Assembly (NCBI GenBank): GCA_029834535.1
Contig: JAQMWT010000407.1
Span: 124,001 to 188,000 of the forward strand
DNA length: 64,000 bases
Origin: Chrysophaeum taylorii
Lineage: Eukaryota > Sar > Pelagophyceae > Pelagomonadales > Pelagomonadaceae
Direction: 5' to 3'
Part shown: one piece after another, positions 1-10,242 of the stretch
How the letters are laid out: each line of letters opens with the position of its first letter
Numbering within the stretch: position 1 is the first letter of the stretch
The notes under the pieces: generated by a model
Database searches by the model: none
Seen by the model: the letters and a program-made list of their open reading frames with translations, nothing else
Told to the model about the DNA's origin: nothing
Position numbers and translations under genes: made by a program

Positions 1-1
1 T

Positions 2-196
2 CTCGAGGAGTTCGAAAAGCATCGAAAATCTCAGCTCCATCGCGCGGCCTCGAAGCTTTACAAGGAGGCGAGTTTCTGCGCGCTGTGTCGCGTCCAGTGC
101 ACGAGTCCTGTCGAGTTAGAGAGGCACGTGAGCTCGAAGAAGCACACCGAGCGCGCTTCTCGTGAGGGCGTAGCGAAACCAGAGCCCGGGGTATAG
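2..196 (+). CDS. U1-type C2H2 zinc-finger protein, C-terminal end (partial)
   Basis: The frame is open from the window edge to a TAG stop and encodes 64 residues. It holds one complete finger, FCALC...H...H, with spacing C-x2-C-x12-H-x5-H. That is the long-linker pattern of U1/matrin/JAZ-type fingers, which usually bind RNA or double-stranded RNA. Just before it, H-x5-H in the stretch KHRKSQLHR looks like the second half of a preceding finger of the same type, so the protein probably has tandem fingers. The start lies outside the window. The finger is seen directly; the RNA-binding role is inferred from the family. A splicing or ribosome-biogenesis factor is likely, but the gene cannot be named. 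Confidence 0.65.
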   Translation, partial: LEEFEKHRKSQLHRAASKLYKEASFCALCRVQCTSPVELERHVSSKKHTERASREGVAKPEPGV

Positions 197-1052
197 GACG
201 GAAGGTGCCCCCCTCTAACATCGTGCAGTCCAGGGGTGGGGGTCGCAATCATGCGGTGGCGGTTTTTGTTAGCTCGAGCGGCCCGGAGTTTTAAGAAATA
301 TAGAAACCTCCGGCGGTGCGCCTTGGAGACCCCTCGTGGCCGTCGCGCGCGCGCGGCGTTCGCGGAGGTTGTTGCCGGCCGCCATCGGAGACGACGCGCG
401 CGTCGAGGACGCTGCTGTGTGACCGTGCGGAATGTAACGGCCGTCGAGTTCAACATAGGTGTTGATTCAACGGTAAATCTATGCCCAAAAATCCTCCTCG
501 CAATGACAGCAGCCCCGGCGGCGCGACGCCGCCGTTGCGGCTAGCTCTAGGCTCTCGCCGTCACCCACAATGCAGAACTTCCCCGACCCCTGAATGCCCT
601 GCGTGCACGCGCACGTATTCCCCTCTCTTGACGGGAAAAAAACCCTTTCACCACATAGCCCCTTATCCCCTGAGTTTTCCACCTGCCGACTCTGGCGAAA
701 AAAATCTCTCGGGTATGCCGCAATCTCGCCAGCTTGCCGTACCGTGCCACCCCAACGTCAATCTCTCCAAACGTGCCGCCCGCAAGGAGGATCTCCCAAC
801 AGGGGCTCGCCCCGCGCGAGATAGATACTACCGCGCGCTCTAACCGAACGAAGGCGGGCCAATGCCGCAACGAATTCCTCTCTCCGCGCTAATGCCGCAA
901 CGAACTCCTCTCCGTGCTCGCCCAGCCTTGATCATTCATCTCCGCGGTGCCAAAAAATCCATCTCGTCTATACGGCTGCTCGCCACACCTACAAGGACAG
1001 GAAGAAGTTTGTATGTAGTACAAAAAAAAAAGTCCTGTGTCGCGGGAAGAAA
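197..1052. other. Intergenic stretch without a supportable gene
   Basis: Open frames here are short and have no recognisable domain. The only structure noted is an imperfect 30-bp tandem duplication at about 863-920, built on ATGCCGCAACGAA. The stretch separates the zinc-finger gene from the 3' end of the minus-strand acyltransferase pseudogene. Confidence 0.5.
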
Positions 1053-2448
1053 CTAGTTGTGGGCAAAAAAAAAAATGGTGGAGGGTTTGGCCGAGCACGG
1101 CGATGAGGAGGGCTCCTCGCGAGGAGGCGAGGGCGATTCGGCAATAGAGCGCGGACGCGTCTTTGTTGGGTATGAGCTCGGTCTCGAGGTGGAGGGTGGC
1201 CTTGAAGGCGCGGTGGGAGATGCCGATGTACATCGCCGAGACGATGGCGAAGTTGATTTCCCATTTAACGAGGACGAGGCGGTGCGCCCGTCGTCTTCGT
1301 CCAGACGTGGAACTGAAGAATGTAGGTTTCGAGCCTTATTTTTCCAAGGGCGGCGAGGAATCGCGAATGGTAGGCCTCGAAAAACATAAAGTTCCTCGGG
1401 GGCGATGTACAACACTGCCACGAGGTGTAGGGGTGAAGTTCGTTGTACGAGAATTTATCTTTCGTAAAAACGAACGCGTACCACCACGCGCCAAAAAAAA
1501 ACCGTAGCCAAAATCCCCACCGCAGCACGGGCGCGGGGTCGGTCGTCGAGGACTCGCGTTGCGAGAGGCAGGAGCGCAGCCCGTGCCATAGATCCAGACG
1601 AACCGATCGAGATTCGACCTAAACATCCACTCGCGCATTTCGTCGTCGTCCGCGTACTTTGGGCGAAGGGGATCGTGAAAGGCTAGAAGCGTTTTGAGGG
1701 GCTGCCAGCCACACAGGACCTCGAAAATAGAGCCGTAGGATGCTGCGATGGCGATGAACCCAAAAAGATTGTGGCCGGCCATCGCGCCGAAAGCCACGCG
1801 GTAAGGGTGAAGAGCGCGCGCGGCGGGCAGATATAGTAGTACGACGCGCATTCGTCGCGGAGGAGGATATGCCAACAAGAACTACGAGAAAAAAGATGAG
1901 TCTGAAGAGGGTCTGGGCGAGGCGCGGGGCCCCAAAGTCCCCCTTCTGGGAGTAATACAGGTAATTGCCAAATCCCGTCATCCGGACGGACGCGGCGATA
2001 TACGCCCGAATCGCGTTATATAAAGCTCGGCCATTTCAAAGTACTGGTTAAAAACATCAATTGCATCCAGCCCTTCCACTCCTCGGTTTGCTCCCGCGAC
2101 AGCAGCCCTCCGCCCTTGGATTGGACGAGGGTCGCCGCGCCGAACGCCAGAACCAGAGCCCAAACCCGAGCAGCAGAACCCGTAAACGTCGCGAGACTCG
2201 GCGCCATCTTCGAACAGGTCCGTCCTGTCGCAGGCGTACACCCACGCGAGCAACACGCCGAGTTCGGCGCCGGCGCGCAACGCGGGGCCACCTTTCGCGA
2301 CATAGAGTCCGAACAAACTCGTAGCACCCAGCATGGCGAGGGAATACTGGCCGGGGGAATGGGGGCGATGTAAACGCAATCGCGCACGCCGACAACGCGA
2401 GGGCCCCGCAACCGGCGACCGGCCGCAGCGCGTCGATCGACTAGTTAA

Positions 2449-2483
<35 letters not shown>

Positions 2484-2511
2484 TCGTGGCGGCACAGGAG
2501 GCCCCATCCAT
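1053..2511 (-). pseudogene. Decayed Cas1p-type multi-TM acyltransferase copy
   Basis: Minus-strand fragments in different frames line up in order with the intact 512-residue protein at 13322-14860. VYACDRTDLFE and, in another frame, TEEWKGWMQLMFL match the N-terminal part. MTGFGNYLYY...AQTLFRL, FHDPL...DRFVW, LAALGKIRLETYILQFHVW and YISHR...LIPN follow. At least four frame changes are needed. The intact copy has no introns, so these are disruptions rather than splice junctions. The first ATG-proximal part is overwritten by an Arg-rich stretch encoded by a GAC/GTC microsatellite. The copy lies in inverted orientation to the intact gene, 11 kb away. It is best read as an old gene duplicate that lost function. 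Confidence 0.75.
2449..2484. repeat. (ACG)n trinucleotide microsatellite
   Basis: About twelve uninterrupted ACG/GAC units lie at the 5' end of the decayed acyltransferase copy. They would encode poly-Arg on the minus strand. Confidence 0.9.
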
Positions 2512-2688
2512 CCATGAGAAGAAGAATTTCTGCTTTACAACTTTTCACATTTCAAGTTTCATTTCATTCACTTTTTCTCTGGTCGCCAAAAAAAAATGAT
2601 CGGAGATAGATATACCGAAAGATATTATGTTGTTGTTGGCGAGTCAAACACGAAACGAACTTCAAAAACCCATCCAAAAGAGAAGCAG

Positions 2689-4254
2689 ATGGCCGAGGCG
2701 GAGCTGCGGTCGTGCTGGGAGCGGAAGGAGTGTCGTCCGGAGCGTATTCCAAACCCGAGCACCTTCAAATTGCCGGCGCTCGGCAGACGAAACGCGGGGA
2801 CGGGGTTGCTGTGCAAGGCGATGGCAATCTACAAGACGAAATGGTACGAGCGCACGATAAAAGTCCTGGAGGAGTCGGTCGCGAGGTACAACAAGTGTGC
2901 CCTCGCATATTTTTACATGGGCGTGAGCTCGTTTAAGGCGGATTTCCCGGTCGATCAGCGCCTCGATTATTACAGAAAGTGTGTCGAGCTCGATCCCGGC
3001 CACGCCGACGCCCGGTACAATTTGGGCTGCTTGCTGCACGACACGGAGGAGGCCGAGGAACACTACCGCGCGGCGATCGCGGCCAACGTCAACCACTCGG
3101 ACGCGCACCTGAACCTCGCTCTGTTGCTCGATCGCCGCGGCGACGAGTCCGGAGCCAGAGCAGAGTTTGGGGCGTCGATCGAGACCGCCGATCTCCCCGA
3201 CATCGAGCCCGACCCCCCGACCTTCTCCTCCGCCTCGAGGGGCTCCAAGGGCTCGTGGGGCGATCGTCCCAAGCCTCCGCAAACCAAGCAGATTCAGCAG
3301 CAGCCACCACCACCCGAGAAAGAAGAGCCTTCTTCTTCTTTTTCTTTGGAAAAAGAGCAGCCCAAGCCACCTCAGCAGCCAAAGCCCTCGAGGACGGCCG
3401 AATCGGCGCGGCCCAACCGCTCGAAGACTCCCTCGCTCGCCGATAAGCCCGAGCAGCGGCCAAAGAGCGCGAGGCGGAGTCAACAACGGTCGATAGACTC
3501 GTTCCCCGCCAAAACGGAGGCCCCGAAAAAAGGAGTTGACGCAGTCCAAACGGAGCGGCTGCCGCCGGTCGCCGGCGCCGAGCAGAAAAAGGAGGCGAAA
3601 AAAGCGGAGACGCGGCGCAAGCACCGGTCGATGAGCGACTTTATCGAGGAGTCTAACGGGAACGCGGCTCAGCGGTCGCACCGCGTCACCTTCCTGCTCA
3701 ACAAGCATCTCGAAGAAGAAGAAGAAGAAGACGTCGGAAGCGACGACGCGACGAGCATTTTGGTTCGCGCGAAACTCCACGAGGACGACGAGTGCCGCGC
3801 GTTTTTGTCTGCGAAGCACGAGGACCCCGAGGAAGCAGGCTACAAAGCCGCAGTTTCGGCCGAGCCGACGAGCGGCGCCGCGAGAGTCAACTACGGTTCA
3901 TGGCTCTATACGCGGAAACTCGACTACGACGCCGCCGAGCGCGAGTACCGCGCGGCCGTCTCGTGTGACCCCGACTGCGTCGAGGCCCACTACAACCTGG
4001 CGGTCATCCTCGACACGGTGCGAAAGGACTACGCCGCGGCCGAAGAGGAGTATAAACAATGCGTTCGCCTCGACCCGTCGCACGTCGCCGCGCGCAACAA
4101 TTACGCCGTCTTGCTCGAGGAGGTCCACAAGGACTTTGGCCGCGCTGCCGCGCAGTACAAGGCCGCGATGGAGGCAGATCCCTCGGACCCGGACATCCGG
4201 ACCAATTATAACACCTGTCGTCAAAAGACGCGCCGCAAGTCCGCCACTAGCTAG
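2689..4254 (+). CDS. Tetratricopeptide-repeat protein with disordered linker
   Basis: This is a 521-residue protein from the ATG that opens MAEAELRSCWERKE. An in-frame ATG at 2596 would add 31 residues of low-information sequence, so the internal start is preferred. Two TPR blocks are visible. The N-terminal block (YFYMGVSSFKA..., YRKCVELDPGHADARYNLG, YRAAIAANVNHSDAHLNLA) and the C-terminal block (YRAAVSCDPDCVEAHYNLA, YKQCVRLDPSHVAARNNYA, YKAAMEADPSDPDIRTNY) show the W/LG/Y/A/P spacing of 34-residue repeats. Between them lie some 200 residues rich in Pro, Gln, Lys and Ser, probably disordered. TPR arrays are protein-protein scaffolds; no partner or compartment can be deduced. No introns are needed. 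The gene is intact. Confidence 0.8.
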   Translation: MAEAELRSCWERKECRPERIPNPSTFKLPALGRRNAGTGLLCKAMAIYKTKWYERTIKVLEESVARYNKCALAYFYMGVSSFKADFPVDQRLDYYRKCVELDPGHADARYNLGCLLHDTEEAEEHYRAAIAANVNHSDAHLNLALLLDRRGDESGARAEFGASIETADLPDIEPDPPTFSSASRGSKGSWGDRPKPPQTKQIQQQPPPPEKEEPSSSFSLEKEQPKPPQQPKPSRTAESARPNRSKTPSLADKPEQRPKSARRSQQRSIDSFPAKTEAPKKGVDAVQTERLPPVAGAEQKKEAKKAETRRKHRSMSDFIEESNGNAAQRSHRVTFLLNKHLEEEEEEDVGSDDATSILVRAKLHEDDECRAFLSAKHEDPEEAGYKAAVSAEPTSGAARVNYGSWLYTRKLDYDAAEREYRAAVSCDPDCVEAHYNLAVILDTVRKDYAAAEEEYKQCVRLDPSHVAARNNYAVLLEEVHKDFGRAAAQYKAAMEADPSDPDIRTNYNTCRQKTRRKSATS

Positions 4255-4677
4255 GTCTCTGTTAATGGCGGCGGTGGTGGTGGTGGTGGTGCCAATTCAA
4301 TAAATCCATGGGCCTGGGCTGGTGGTAGCGAAAGAAGGAAAGTAACGGATTAGAGCAGGCTGACAAGCGCGATCCCCCCCCCCCGCGCTCCTCTGGAAAA
4401 AAAAATCCTCGGAGCAGCGATTCTGCGCACAACACGCCGCCGCCGCCGCCGCCGCCGCCGCCCAAGGAAGTAAGTGCGTAATCGTACGACGACATGTCCG
4501 ATGCCCCTCGCGTAGTATCTATCTATCTTTAGGGGGGGGATTGATTAATAATGGGACGATCCGATGTCCTTGGAACTTTGCGGAACGAGTCCGCCGTCCC
4601 AGGACTTTATCCGATCTACTCAACGCGATCTTCCTCTCGAAAACCACCCGGTTGGGTGGCGCCTCTTCCTGTAGATA
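4255..4677. other. Intergenic stretch between convergent genes
   Basis: There is no supportable gene. It holds simple-sequence runs: a (GGT)n tract near 4270, a poly-C run near 4375, and a (CCG)n tract at about 4437-4461. It separates the 3' ends of the TPR gene and the PX gene. Confidence 0.6.
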
Positions 4678-5358
4678 TTACACGTCGTAGAGGCCGCGCA
4701 TGTTGGGTTGGACTTGGAAGGACTGGTCGGGGGGGGCTTCGAGGGCCTTGGCCCGCGCGAGCTTCTGGGCCGCCGCCTTGGAGACTTCCTCGGCGGCCTT
4801 GAGCTCAAACTCCTCGATCCCAAAGAAGGCGATCGCGCAGGGTTCGTGGTACAAAGTAGGATTGGCGTCGAAGAGCCGCTTTAGGTACTGGTCCAGCGCT
4901 ATTTTTCGGGTGCGCACGAAATCCGAGTTGGTGTCGGTGTGGTCGAACTTGTACCAGCCATCGCGGAAGGTCTGTTTTTCGGGGAATGGCGGGGCCGACA
5001 GGCGATCGATGAGCCGGTGCTCGAGGAGAAGCTGGTGAAAAGACTGCAGCTCCGAGTATCTCTTCCCTAAAGTCTTGAGTTGGAGCCCGCGGCTGATCTT
5101 GATGATGTACTCGACGTGTTCCTTGGTCCCGATGCCGTCGCCCACGTTCAACAGCGTCTCCTTGCGGACAACGGCGTCGATGATCTCGATCGACAAAGGC
5201 GTCGACAGCTCTGCCTCGTGCTCGGGCAGGGGCTTCACCAGAAACTCCTCGTTGAACGCCTTGGCCCCGTCGTCGGTCGTCACGTCGGCGAACTTCTGCG
5301 AGTGCGACATGATGTCGAAGTACAGACCACCGATCTGCTCTGGGTGGTGGCTCTCCAT
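4678..5358 (-). CDS. PX (phox homology) domain protein
   Basis: This 226-residue protein starts at the ATG of MESHHPEQIGGLYFD. Upstream in-frame codons encode only basic low-complexity sequence. Residues about 55-165 look like a PX domain: a start IEIIDAV..., then VEYIIKISRGL, the KRYSELQSFHQLLLEH segment (the Arg-Tyr-Ser/Phe-phosphoinositide site), a Pro-rich loop APPFPEK, and the helical end RKIALDQYLKRLF. PX domains bind phosphoinositides, mostly PI3P, and recruit sorting-nexin-type proteins to endosomal membranes. A short charged C-terminal helix follows, with no BAR domain. An endosomal or membrane-trafficking role is inferred from the family. Confidence 0.78.
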   Translation of the reverse strand: MESHHPEQIGGLYFDIMSHSQKFADVTTDDGAKAFNEEFLVKPLPEHEAELSTPLSIEIIDAVVRKETLLNVGDGIGTKEHVEYIIKISRGLQLKTLGKRYSELQSFHQLLLEHRLIDRLSAPPFPEKQTFRDGWYKFDHTDTNSDFVRTRKIALDQYLKRLFDANPTLYHEPCAIAFFGIEEFELKAAEEVSKAAAQKLARAKALEAPPDQSFQVQPNMRGLYDV

Positions 5359-5972
5359 CGCGCGGCGCCGCCTGGCAGTAGGGTTTTTTTGAGCGCGCGA
5401 CTTCTTCTTCTGCTTCCGACAAAAGGGGGGGGGGGAGAAGAAGCTCCGATGCCGCATTTTATGGTGCCCAGAAAATAATGCGGAATGAGGACAGTCCGGT
5501 CGTCGATGTTTGTTGGTTGGACGCACTGCGTTTCAATCCCTGATATCAGCCAGCGGTTGGTTGATACATCGCAAGGCGCCGGAGTTCGGAGTTGTCGTTT
5601 TGTCCAGAAGGAGGTGGCGCCAACAAGAAAAGCTGTTGTTTTTCTGTCTGTCGGTCTTTCCACGCACCAGCAGCAGTGCGCTCGGCCGCCGCGTAGTTAG
5701 CAAGCAGCAAGCGCTTCGTTGCCGAGGAGCAGTTCTTGCGGTAGGTAGCACACTGCCGCGCGATCTTCCTTCGTTCCTTCGTTCGTTCGATCGTTCTATG
5801 AGGGTGAGTATGCCGAACGAGTCGCAGTATGATTGATTGATTGATTGATGATAAAGCCGCCAGCAGCATGCACGGCACGGCACGGCACGGCACGGCACGG
5901 CACGGCACGGCTCTCTCTTCTGGAGGAGTAGCGTTACTGACCATAATAATAAGATCAACTTCCATAATCTCA
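5359..5972. promoter_or_regulatory. Divergent intergenic region, repeat-rich
   Basis: This lies between the start codons of the PX gene (minus) and the rhomboid-like gene (plus), so it must hold both promoters. No TATA box is evident. Simple repeats cluster in the downstream half: CTTCGTTC runs at about 5767-5795, (GATT)n at 5830-5850, and (CACGG)8. Confidence 0.4.
5871..5910. repeat. (CACGG)8 pentanucleotide microsatellite
   Basis: There are eight perfect copies. Translation from the upstream ATG at 5868 would read through them as His-Gly-Thr-Ala-Arg repeats. This argues for the ATG at 5973 as the true start of the downstream gene. Confidence 0.95.
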
Positions 5973-7109
5973 ATGAGGAGGGTTTGGATGAGGGCGTTGT
6001 TGTTGATGTTCGTCTCGTGCGCCGAGGGCGTGGTTGTTGTCCAGAAAAGGATCGCGCCGTCGTGTGCGACGTGGCTCCCGCGCAGCAAGGCGCCGAAGCG
6101 ACGGCTCCGGCACTGGCCCGAAGCCAGGCCGTTGTGGGTGGGGTACGGCGCCGTGTCGAGTGTTGTGTTTGGGCTGACGATCGCATCTGCAATCAAGTAC
6201 GCGCTGCCCGGGGTGGTCGAGTACACGAGAAAATCCATATCCCCCTGGAGCGTGGGGGCGAACGCGCTCGTGGGAAGGTGCGTGAGCGTCCGCGCGTACA
6301 CGGTGACGGCGTCGGCGCTGATTTCGGCGGGGGCGCGGAAGCGAATCGGTAAAGGAATCGAACTGTCGACCCAGGCGCCGCTCCTGTCCGACTTTGCGCT
6401 CGACGCTGGGCGACACCCGAAGCAACACTACCGCCTCCTGACGTACTGGTTGTTTCACGCTAACCTACCGCACGTTTTGTTCGACGCTTTTTTTTTACGG
6501 TACGCGCTCTCGACTCGATCGAACGCGCGGACGCGCGACGACCTCCCCGTGTGCGGCCGCAGCATCCTGCCGCTGGCTCTAGTCGGGGTGTACGCCGGCG
6601 GCCTCGCCCACCGGTGTTTTGGGGGGAAATCGAGGGCCCTAGGGCTGGCGGGCGCGAACGCGGCTCTTCTCGGAGCTGCGCTCGCCGCCGACGTAAAGCT
6701 CCAGCAAGCCTCCGAGGCCTGGCCGGTTTTTGCGCGCGTGATGGTGTTGGGGATGGGCACTCTCATTTTCGGTTCTTCCGGGCTTCCCGTCGGCGCAGGA
6801 TTTTTGTCGGGTTTCCTCTTTGGCGAGGCCACCGGGCCTCAGGTCGTCGTCAAGGAAGACACGTACGTCCTCCGGCGAGACCAGGAGGCCAAGTTCAAGC
6901 GCTCCTTCGCCCCGAAAATCGAGGGCTCCATTTCCCTCGGAAAACCTATTATTAAACCCCGCCTCGCCCTAGCCATTCTCCTTCTCCTCATCCCCCCCCT
7001 CCGGGGATCCCTCCGCCAGCTCCCCCAGGCCCTCTACCTCGCCGCCGCGGACCCGGGCGCCCTCTCGCGCCGCGTCCTCGCCCCCCCACCAAAATTCGCG
7101 TGGTGGTAA
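5973..7109 (+). CDS. Rhomboid-like membrane protein, probably catalytically inactive
   Basis: From the ATG of MRRVWMRALLLMFVSC the product is 378 residues, with a signal-peptide-like start. A second in-frame ATG at 5868 would add residues encoded by a microsatellite. Hydrophobic segments and the order HYRLLTYWLFHANLPHVLFD (about 153-172), LGLAGANAALLGA (about 224-236) and GLPVGAGFLSGFLFG (about 270-284) fit the rhomboid core. The TM2 His cluster is kept. However, the serine motif GxSG reads GANA and the TM6 histidine is absent, so it should not be a protease. A role as a derlin- or iRhom-like pseudoprotease is inference. The TAA stop lies inside the 5-bp target duplication of the copia element that follows, so its native 3' UTR has been replaced. 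Confidence 0.6.
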   Translation: MRRVWMRALLLMFVSCAEGVVVVQKRIAPSCATWLPRSKAPKRRLRHWPEARPLWVGYGAVSSVVFGLTIASAIKYALPGVVEYTRKSISPWSVGANALVGRCVSVRAYTVTASALISAGARKRIGKGIELSTQAPLLSDFALDAGRHPKQHYRLLTYWLFHANLPHVLFDAFFLRYALSTRSNARTRDDLPVCGRSILPLALVGVYAGGLAHRCFGGKSRALGLAGANAALLGAALAADVKLQQASEAWPVFARVMVLGMGTLIFGSSGLPVGAGFLSGFLFGEATGPQVVVKEDTYVLRRDQEAKFKRSFAPKIEGSISLGKPIIKPRLALAILLLLIPPLRGSLRQLPQALYLAAADPGALSRRVLAPPPKFAWW

Positions 7110-7205
7110 TGTTACGAATGGAATGAGGCGTTAGAATAGCGATAAGAGAAAGACGTATGGATACTGGATACGTGGTGCAGGGGTAAGTGTCATAGCTTCC
7201 TCACA
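7110..7205 (-). repeat. copia-I 3' LTR (96 bp)
   Basis: It opens TGTTACG and closes TCACA, and is preceded by the target duplicate GGTAA, which contains the stop codon of the rhomboid-like gene. Four substitutions separate it from the other LTR. At 96 bp it is very short for a copia LTR. Confidence 0.93.
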
Positions 7206-7329
7206 CAGGTGCTGGAAAAGAAAGAAAAGGAAAAAGGGGTAAGTGAGACGCTCACAGAGGAGAAGCTTTGAGGAAGACGTCATAGAGGCATTGTGGCAAG
7301 AAAGAAAACAACAGAGATCAGGGCGAAGA

Positions 7330-10233
7330 TCACGAAGTGAGGTAACGAGCACGAAGCCGGAGGAAGGAAGGAGCTTCCGTACTGCGGGTGAAAATGTAGC
7401 TAAGATTGTGAAGGCGGGGTATGTGTTTGAGATCAATGATGTGGTTGCGATGATATTCGGCGGTACTGTAAAAGCGAATGTCAATATGGCGGGTGCGCCG
7501 TGTGAGACATTGGAGACGGACTTGGGTGACGGTGGTGCTATTATCAACATACATTGGGACCTTGTGACGAGGGAGATCAAAGTCATCAAAAAGTTTGAGA
7601 AGCCAAGAGAGCTCAGCAGTAGCAGCGTAAAGAGCGATCAATTCAGCTTCAAAAGAAGAGCGAGCAAGTAAGTATTGCGAGCGGGAGCAGTAGGCTATCA
7701 TAGAGCCAGCAAGGAGAAAACAAAAAACCAGTTGTAGAGTGGCGGTCATCAGGGTCGTCGGCCCAGCTGGAGTCGGAATAACCAGAGAGACGAAGGGTAG
7801 AATCGCGACCAAGAATAAGGGCAAGATCCTGAGAACCGTTGAGATAACGCAGAGTGCGGGATAAAGCGTGCCAGTGGGGTTTACCAGGATTGTGGGAAAA
7901 ACGCGCACACTGATTGACGGACCAAGTGATATCAGGGCAAAGTCATGATGGAGATGAAGAGGACACAGCCAACAATACGGCGAAAAGGGATGCGTGCCAT
8001 GAAAATGTAATCTGGAGAACCAGGAGTAGGACAATCAGCCGCAGAAAGATGAAGACCTTTGGGAGCGGGAGTGAGTTCGGGTTTACTGTTGATGAAGCGA
8101 TGTTCGGTAAGGATTTCACGGATAGCATGGGGTTGGTCAAGAGTGAGGGTTCTCCGAGGGCGATCACGCGTAATGCGAAGACCAACGTAAGAGGTGAGAT
8201 CAAGTTCATTGACGTCAGTGAAAGCGCGGAAACGGAGGAAAAAGGCTTGGTAATGGCCAATGCAATGACGAGGGTGCGCCACAAGAAGATCATCAACGAC
8301 CAAAACGAGACGTAGCACGACGGTAGAATTGGGCACGAGCTTGTAGTGGCAAGTGTCACCAGATCCGCGGACGAAGCCACAATCATTGAGAAGGAAGCGT
8401 TCCAAATAAAGCCACCAATTGCGACAAGCTTGTTTGCAACCATACCAAGAGCGACGGAGCTTGTAAACGATTTTGGAACCATCGGTGGGTTGGCGAGGAG
8501 CATAGCCTTCGGGTGGCCAGACATAGATGTCTTCGTCAATGGGAGCTTGAATAAAAGCGGAGCTGACATCCAACTTGTGCAAATCCCAGTCATGAACAGC
8601 GACAAAGGTTAGAAAGAAACGGATCGTGACGATGTTGGCAACCGGTGCGTAGGTGTCATGATAATCAATGCCGTGAACCTGGGTGTAACCGCGGACGACG
8701 AGGCGAGCCTTGTACGATTTGAAGCGGCCAGAGTCATACTTCTTGCGGAGGATCCACTTGAGGGTACAAATGTTGCCAGAAAAAGTCGAAGGAAGGCGAA
8801 CCACATCCCAGCAACCAAGCTGACCAAGAGAGCTGTATTCTTTAGCGATGGCTTGCAACCAGCCAGGACGCTCAGGATTGGTCGGAGCTAAAGCTCCACG
8901 TAAATGGGTGGAAGTAATAGTAGTTTCGTCAAGGTCTGAATACTGAGACATTTCTTCGGAAGCAGAGTAATAAGCGTGTGCATGGGGATCAACGAGGGTG
9001 TTAGCTAAACAAAGGGGAAGGAAGGCATAATGAACTAACAAACGAAAGCTAACAGAAGAGACATACGAAGAGTTACAGGAAAAAACAGAAGCGACAGAGG
9101 AAACAGAATCAACATCGTGACAGGAGGAAACAGAATCGCCCGTAAAAAAGTTTGTTGGTTGTTGTAACGCGCGTTGGTCGACTTTGCGCGGTCGGCCCCG
9201 TCTGGCGCGACGTAATGGTGCACGTTTCGTATTGTCCGGTGACAGTGTATTCAGTGACGGTTGAGTTGTTTCAGGGGTGATCAGTCCCGATAAGGCCGGC
9301 TCCGGAGCATCAAAAACAGACGACATGGGCGCGACGGCGGAAGATAAACGAGGGTCGTAATAAAATAAGTCAGGAAAACGAGAATCCACTAGAGACGGAG
9401 GAAGGGGTTGAGAGGACAGTGACTTACGCAGAGCGAAATTTTCGTCAAAAACAACATCAATCGAGGTGTGGATGACAGGACCTGTGGGGCGTTGAAGCAA
9501 TATGCGATATCCAGGGCCTGCAGAGGGATACCCAATGAAGATACCGGTTATAGCTTTGGTAGGCCATTTGTCGCCAGTAAGAATTGCAGCAGGACAGCCC
9601 CAAACACGAAGAAAATCGACACGAGGGAGAGTTTCATGTAGCATTTCATATGGCGTCATATATCCAGGATTAGAGGCATTTGGCATACGCTCAGAAATGA
9701 AGTCAGCCGTTTCCATGGCCCAACGCCAAAAATCAGGTGGACGGTGCGCATGTACCAAAAGAGTGCGAGTAATATCAGCAGTTGCGCGATGAGAAACTGC
9801 AGAAGGTTTCGAATTGTCCCATAAGAGAGCGGTCACGATCGGTGTAGATGAGGGCAATGCGATATCCGAATGGGCGAACCACGGTAGACAGAAAAAGTTC
9901 GAGTTGACGAGCGTTCGTAAGGGCATCGTGTCGTGGAGCAAAGTAACGCGTGCGGCGGCGCGTATGATCATCGACAAACGCGAGGATCGCGCGATCTTGA
10001 TATATGAAGGATGGGACGCCGGCAAACATGAGATCGGCGTGGATAATAAGGTAGGGCGCAACGGCACGTGGACGAGACAAAGGCTCGGAGGAAGGAGGCG
10101 AAGTGGAAGCGGAAGCATGAGCTTTACGTTGGCCAACATGCGCAGCATGCATTTTACCGAGAGCACAAGCAGGACAAAAAGAAAGCGACGCGAAGCTCGG
10201 GGAAAACGGTGCGCCAACAGCAAGAGAAGACAA
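7330..10233 (-). pseudogene. pol: copia-I pol: integrase, reverse transcriptase, RNase H (frameshifted)
   Basis: Minus-strand frames give the integrase zinc residues CPACALGK, catalytic-core stretches (IHADLMFAG..., LIYTDRD), and the C-terminal integrase region LRVWGCPA...GIFIGYP. The copia reverse transcriptase follows (LKWILRKKYDSGRFKSYKARLV, DVSSAFIQAPI). The usual Tyr-Val-Asp-Asp site reads Val-Val-Asp-Asp, encoded at 8289-8300. Last comes RNase H (SRSQYLLARSSFEAELIAL..., TRRTRHIDIRFY). The domains switch frame near 9.8 kb, near 7.95 kb and again within RNase H, so no single full-length product can be made. Known function of the family is reverse transcription and integration of the element RNA. 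Confidence 0.85.
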
Positions 10234-10242
10234 ACGCCGAAG

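Noticed and set aside
2662-3819. 385-codon minus-strand open frame
   Set aside because: It lies antisense to the TPR gene, with Leu/Arg bias, and the TPR motifs on the plus strand are clear.
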